NCBI RefSeq assembly: GCF_003228315.1
Contig: NZ_CP029693.1
Location: 1,674,001 to 1,738,000 of the forward strand
DNA from: Pseudomonas putida
GTDB lineage: Bacteria > Pseudomonadota > Gammaproteobacteria > Pseudomonadales > Pseudomonadaceae
Length of the DNA: 64,000 nt
Direction: 5' to 3'
The notes beneath the pieces were generated by a model, which had not been told where the DNA came from, searched no databases, and worked only from the letters and a program-made list of their open reading frames with translations. This document shows, in pieces, positions 60,109 to 64,000 of the stretch; the stretch's first letter is position 1, and each line of letters begins with the position of its first letter. The position numbers were made by a program, and so were the translations under genes.

Positions 60109-61554
60109 TCATGACCGTGCCGACAAGCCTGCGAGGATGTCGATGGCACTGACGTGGGGTTTGGCGATTGGCTGTCGCTGACGCTTGAGAATCAGGTAAG
60201 CGGCGGACACTACGACGAGGCTGACCAGGCTGGCGAGGAACTGTGTACGCAAGGATTCCTGGAACGCCATGGCGACCAAAACACCCGCAATCACTGCCAC
60301 CACAGCATAGGACAGCCAGGGAAACAGCCACATCTTCAGGGTCAGCCGCGCGGGCGCCGTGGCCTCGACCTGGCGACGCACCCTGATCTGCGCCAGTGCC
60401 ACCGCCAGGTACACGAACAGCATCACCGCACCTGAGGCATTGACCAGGAACAGGAACACGCCCTGGGGAGAAATGATCGCCGCCATGATCGCGATGTAGC
60501 CGATCACACTGCTGAGCAGCACGGCGGCCCGCGGCACCTTGCGCTCGGTCAGCACCGCCAGTTTCGCCGGGGCATCGCCGCGCTGGCCCAGGCCGAACAG
60601 AATCCGCGACGACACATACAGCCCGGAGTTCAGCGCCGACAGCACCGCTACCAGGACCACCGCCTGCATGATCATGGCCGCGCCGGGAATGCGCATGACA
60701 TCCAGTGCCGCCACGAACGGCGAATGCCCGGCGACGATCTGGCCCCAGGGCACCACGCAGACGATCAGGAAGATAGAACCGACATAGAAGGTGATGACGC
60801 GGAAGATCACCGAACGGGTCATGTTCGCCACGTTCTTGGACGGGTCATCGGATTCGGCGGCGGCAATGGTCGCGATCTCGGCACCGCCCACGGCGAAAAT
60901 CACCGTTGGCACCCCGGCCAGGATGGCGCTGACGCCGTAGGGCATGAAGCCACGGTCATTGACCAGGTTGCCCAACAGGTCGCTGGTGCTCGGGGCGAAA
61001 CCAAACAGGTAGGCGCCGGTGACAAAGATGAAGACGATGATCGCGAAGACCTTCAGCGACGCGAACCAGTACTCGAACTCGCCATAGGATTTGACCGACA
61101 GGCAGTTGATGGCGGTCATGATTGCCAGCAGGCTCAACCCGATCACCCACGCCGGCAGCGGTATCCACTGCTCGAGGATATTGGCGCCGACCACTGCTTC
61201 CACCGCCACCACGATCACCCAGAAGTACCAGTACAACCAGCCGCTGGTGAAGCCGACCCAGTTGCCCAGGCCGATGCGCGCGTATTCGGTAAAGGAACCG
61301 ACACCGGGCAAGGCCACCGCCATTTCGCCCAGCATGCGCATGACCAGCATCACCACGATGCCGGCAGCGAGATAACTGAGAAAGGCCGCCGGCCCGATCG
61401 CCTGGATGGTGGCGCTGCTGCCGACAAAGAGACCGGCACCGATGATCCCGCCCAGGGAAATCATGGTGATGTGGCGCTGGCGCAAGGCGCCGCTGAGGCG
61501 TTGCTGGCCGTTTTTCGAAGGGGTTTGTGCCTGGGTTGGCTGGGCCTTGCTCAT
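60109..61554 (-). CDS. APC-family amino acid permease (GabP/AnsP-like)
   Basis: A 481-residue, twelve-helix permease. HITMISLGGIIGAGLFVGSS is the substrate-binding helix-1 signature of the APC amino acid transporter family, followed by MVMRMLGEMAVALPGVGSFT and the PxxxNxxD-like GAEIATIAAAESDDPSKNVA. It is the first gene of the unit that includes the ABC importer. ATG 61554 (MSKAQPTQ) is preferred to 61629. Two importers in one operon suggest low- and high-affinity uptake of one compound. Confidence 0.92.
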   Translation of the reverse strand: MSKAQPTQAQTPSKNGQQRLSGALRQRHITMISLGGIIGAGLFVGSSATIQAIGPAAFLSYLAAGIVVMLVMRMLGEMAVALPGVGSFTEYARIGLGNWVGFTSGWLYWYFWVIVVAVEAVVGANILEQWIPLPAWVIGLSLLAIMTAINCLSVKSYGEFEYWFASLKVFAIIVFIFVTGAYLFGFAPSTSDLLGNLVNDRGFMPYGVSAILAGVPTVIFAVGGAEIATIAAAESDDPSKNVANMTRSVIFRVITFYVGSIFLIVCVVPWGQIVAGHSPFVAALDVMRIPGAAMIMQAVVLVAVLSALNSGLYVSSRILFGLGQRGDAPAKLAVLTERKVPRAAVLLSSVIGYIAIMAAIISPQGVFLFLVNASGAVMLFVYLAVALAQIRVRRQVEATAPARLTLKMWLFPWLSYAVVAVIAGVLVAMAFQESLRTQFLASLVSLVVVSAAYLILKRQRQPIAKPHVSAIDILAGLSARS

Positions 61555-61902
61555 CGGATGACCTCCGCGGCGTGGGATGGGGTCGATCGACCGGATAAAT
61601 TCATCGAAGACTGTGCGCGAGGGGGACAACTCAGCGGATACACTGTGCCGCCCGCTGGCTGGCTCAAGTGTCGGTGGTGTCCAGAGGACCGGGCCAAACC
61701 CGGATGAAGCGATGTATCAGTCATGTGCGTACCCGTTGGACTGCGCATGGCAGCCATTTTCTTATTGTGTTGCATGACAAGCATTACAACTCACACACTA
61801 ATCACGGTTTTTTAGCTTGTCAATGGGCGTTGTATCGGATAAAAAGCAATACAAATTTGCTTATTGTCTTGCTACAAGCATGACAAGCAGGGATAAGGCA
61901 CC
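61555..61902. promoter_or_regulatory. Divergent promoter region with MocR-type operator repeats
   Basis: 348 bases between the APC permease and MocR genes. ATGACAAGCA occurs twice in direct orientation (61774-61783 and 61880-61889), and the same core occurs inverted as GCTTGTCA (61815-61822). An inverted repeat TTGTAT/ATACAA (61830-61835, 61849-61854) lies between them in an AT-rich segment likely to hold the promoters. Such spaced direct and inverted repeats are usual for MocR regulators, which bind as dimers; the neighbouring MocR gene is the obvious ligand. Confidence 0.7.
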
Positions 61903-63321
61903 ATGAGTCAATTCGAACAATTACTGGAAGAACTCAAGGCCAGTGCGGCATTGCAGCGCGACAAGGCGGAAACCCTGTATGCGCAATTGGCCGACTCGCT
62001 GGCCGAAGCCATCGGCAACGGCAAGCTCAAGCCGGGCGAACGGCTGCCGCCCCACCGTGACTTCGCCAGTGCGCTGGGGGTGAACATCACCACCGTGACC
62101 AAGGCGATGGCGGTGCTGCAGCAAAAAGGCCTGGTGGAAAGTCGCCCCGGGCGCGGCACCCAGGTCGCGCAACCCCGGCATCCGGCGGCGCAGTTCCAGT
62201 CGGCTCCGAGCAATGATCCCGGCACCGTCGACCTGAGCGTCAATCGCCCGGCCACCGACGGTTTCAACCGGGTCCTTTCACAACTGCTGCCGCGCCTGGC
62301 CAGCGACCCGCGCTTTGGTGACATGAAGGACTATCACCCCTCCGAAGGCCCGCTGTGGGCTCGCGAGGCCGCCGCGCAATGGCTGCGTCATACCGGTGTC
62401 GAGGCCCATGCTTCGCAGATGCTGATTGCCGAGGGTGCCCAGCATGGCATCGCCAGCACTTTGCGCAGCCTGACCAGCAGCGGCGATACCGTGCTGGCCG
62501 ACAGCGTCACCTACCAGGGCATCAATGCCTTGTGCCGCTCGCTGGGGCTGATTCTGGTGGGCGTTGATGCGGACGAGCGCGGGATGTCCCCCGAAGCGCT
62601 GCGAAAGGCCTGCGCCGACCATCAGCCACGGCTGTTGTTTCTGGTGCCGTCGATCCACAACCCCACCGCCATCACCCTCGACGCCGAGCGCCGTCAAGCG
62701 CTGGCGGCGGTGATCCGCGAAACCGACTTGCTGGTGATCGAGGACGATGTCTATCGACCGCTGCTGGATCAGTCGCCGCCCGCCTTCGCCGCCTTGCTGC
62801 CGGAGCGCACGATCTACATTTCGGCTCTGTCCAAATGCATCGCGCCGGGCCTGCGCATGGGTTTTGTCATGGCGCCGCTGGCGATGGCCCAGGACATCGC
62901 CGCGATGCAGCGCATCGACTGCTGGAGCACTTCGCCGCTGACCGCGCTGATCGCCACCCGGCTGATCGAGGACGGTCATGCCGAGCAACTGGTGGCCGAG
63001 CAACGCGAAGAATTGCGCGCCCGGCAGACGCTGCTTGCCAGCCACCTCGAAGGCCTGGAGTTCGAGCACAGCACCACCGGCACCCACGCCTGGCTGATCC
63101 TGCCGGAACCCTGGACCGGCTCGCGTTTCGCCCGCCTGTGCCACGACCGTGGTGTGGTGCTGCTGGCCGGTGGCGCCTTCACCCTGCGCCCGGAACTCTC
63201 GCCGCAAGCGGTGCGCATCAACATTTCGGCGGCCCTGTCCCGCGAGCAACTGATCAAGGCCCTGAAAATCATCAGCCAGCTGGCACGCCAGGGGCATCTC
63301 TACATGCACAACCGGATCTGA
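61903..63321 (+). CDS. MocR-family regulator (GntR HTH plus aminotransferase domain)
   Basis: A 472-residue protein. Residues about 15-85 form a GntR winged helix (LYAQLADSLAEAIGNGKLKP, GERLPPHRDFASALGVNITT, VTKAMAVLQQKGLVESRPGR); residues about 110-465 form a fold-type I PLP domain (LIAEGAQHGIASTLRSLTSS, SIHNPTAITLD, VIEDDVYRPL) with the PLP lysine in ISALSKCIAPGLRMGFV. MocR proteins sense amino acids or PLP. It is divergent from the transport operon and 7 bases upstream of a DadA-like oxidase, so it probably regulates both. Confidence 0.95.
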   Translation: MSQFEQLLEELKASAALQRDKAETLYAQLADSLAEAIGNGKLKPGERLPPHRDFASALGVNITTVTKAMAVLQQKGLVESRPGRGTQVAQPRHPAAQFQSAPSNDPGTVDLSVNRPATDGFNRVLSQLLPRLASDPRFGDMKDYHPSEGPLWAREAAAQWLRHTGVEAHASQMLIAEGAQHGIASTLRSLTSSGDTVLADSVTYQGINALCRSLGLILVGVDADERGMSPEALRKACADHQPRLLFLVPSIHNPTAITLDAERRQALAAVIRETDLLVIEDDVYRPLLDQSPPAFAALLPERTIYISALSKCIAPGLRMGFVMAPLAMAQDIAAMQRIDCWSTSPLTALIATRLIEDGHAEQLVAEQREELRARQTLLASHLEGLEFEHSTTGTHAWLILPEPWTGSRFARLCHDRGVVLLAGGAFTLRPELSPQAVRINISAALSREQLIKALKIISQLARQGHLYMHNRI

Positions 63322-63328
63322 GAGAGAC

Positions 63329-64000
63329 ATGACACAGCCCGTTCATTGTGAAATCGCCGTCATCGGTGCCGGCGTGGTCGGGGTTGCCACCGCGCTCTGG
63401 CTGCGTCGCCAGGGTTACCAGGTGGCGTTGCTGGAGCGCGAGGCGATTGCCAGCGGCGCGTCCTATGGCAATGCCGGGACCCTGGCGCCCTATGGCGTGA
63501 TGCCGATTGCCCAGCCGTCACTGCTCAAGGCGATTCCGTCGCTGCTGTTTTCCAAAGAGTCGCCCTTTGTCATCAACTGGGCACGCCTGCCGCAGTTGAT
63601 GCCGTGGCTGGTGCGCTTTCTCAATGAATGTCGTGCGGCGCGCTGCGCGGTCAACACCCAGGCCCTGAGCCAGATCCTCCAGCACACCTACAGCGGTTAT
63701 GCACCGTTGCTGGCCGATTGTCCGCAGGCTGATCAACACCTGCAGCACAAGGGCTGCCTCTACGCCTACGGTACCGAGCAAGGATTTGCCGGCGCGCAGG
63801 CGGCCATCGAGTTGCGTCGTTCGCTGGGGATTGCCCAACAGGTGTTGAAGGCCTCGGAGATCGAACAGCTGGAGCCGGCGCTGGCGGGCAAGGCGGTAGC
63901 GGGCATCCTGTTTCCCGAGTCATCGCACATGGACGACCCGCGCGCCTTCATCGAGGCATTGGCAGCACCGCTGATCGCCGAGGGCGCCCTGCATCAGGCG
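63329..64000 (+). CDS. FAD-dependent D-amino acid dehydrogenase-like oxidase (N-terminal part)
   Basis: Starts at ATG 63329, seven bases after the MocR stop, with GAGAGA upstream, and runs off the window end after 224 codons. FAD motif IAVIGAGVVGVATALWLRRQ (residues 9-28), then AIASGASYGNAGTLAPYGVM, the DadA-type signature. It would deaminate a D-amino acid or similar amine at the membrane. With the MocR gene and the two importers it forms a catabolic module for one amino acid. Confidence 0.88.
   Translation, partial: MTQPVHCEIAVIGAGVVGVATALWLRRQGYQVALLEREAIASGASYGNAGTLAPYGVMPIAQPSLLKAIPSLLFSKESPFVINWARLPQLMPWLVRFLNECRAARCAVNTQALSQILQHTYSGYAPLLADCPQADQHLQHKGCLYAYGTEQGFAGAQAAIELRRSLGIAQQVLKASEIEQLEPALAGKAVAGILFPESSHMDDPRAFIEALAAPLIAEGALHQA

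Overview
The window reads as a chromosomal segment from a Pseudomonas of the P. fluorescens group. Evidence: high GC coding sequence with strong G/C third-position bias; families typical of that group (AzlCD, PpnN, a seven-subunit Mrp antiporter with fused A/B, DUF2784, DUF2789, DUF3087, DUF3995, many LysR regulators, several MFS carriers of the anion:cation symporter type); and at least fifteen copies of the Pseudomonas REP sequence (core GTAGGAGCGAGC...GCTCGCGATGG), mostly as inverted doublets (REPIN-like). I see no rRNA, tRNA, CRISPR array, phage block or transposase gene.

Layout. 0-9.3 kb: truncated sulfonate-type binding protein, YedK/HMCES-type SRAP protein, AzlCD exporter, two diguanylate cyclases around DUF2784 and a LysR gene, DUF3087, PpnN. 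9.3-11.3 kb: a compact cassette bounded by two almost identical REP doublets, holding an orphan OmpR-type response regulator and two short secreted proteins that share a C-terminal motif. 11.2-16.1 kb: FAD/NAD(P) protein, DszA/NtaA-type FMN monooxygenase, and a divergent XRE-cupin regulator/EamA exporter pair around a perfect 20-bp palindrome. 16.4-22.4 kb: mrpA(B)CDEFG with overlapping start/stop codons. 22.5-31.3 kb: DUF3995, DUF2946 plus TonB receptor, orphan glycine-betaine-type binding protein, small hypotheticals, a chemoreceptor, and a DksA paralogue that has lost half its zinc cysteines. 31.6-37.5 kb: GST, membrane protein coupled to a 24-residue peptide, YdcA-like secreted protein, OmpR/HK pair, SRPBCC and SDR genes.

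37.8-41.6 kb: FAD-linked D-2-hydroxyacid dehydrogenase, LysR, MFS transporter. 41.6-44.7 kb is the accessory-looking part: an orphan Rhs-core protein between REP sequences, a scar where an OprD porin C-terminus and a twice-deleted CaiB/BaiF CoA-transferase are fused, and two divergent, AT-richer, tandem secreted paralogues of unknown function. 44.7-56.8 kb: catabolic genes (LysR, DinB, FAD oxidase plus MFS carrier, SDR, iron alcohol dehydrogenase plus NIPSNAP, LysR, ketoglutaric-semialdehyde-type dehydrogenase, cyclase-family hydrolase, GlxA-type regulator). 56.9-64 kb: an amino-acid uptake locus (APC permease, Tat-exported binding protein, ATPase, two permeases) divergent from a MocR regulator and a DadA-like FAD oxidase cut by the window end.

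The most interesting unexplained signals are the response-regulator/secreted-protein cassette with its flanking repeats, the Rhs/degraded locus/secreted-paralogue block, REP elements that supply stop codons to neighbouring genes, and the zinc-ligand-poor DksA paralogue.
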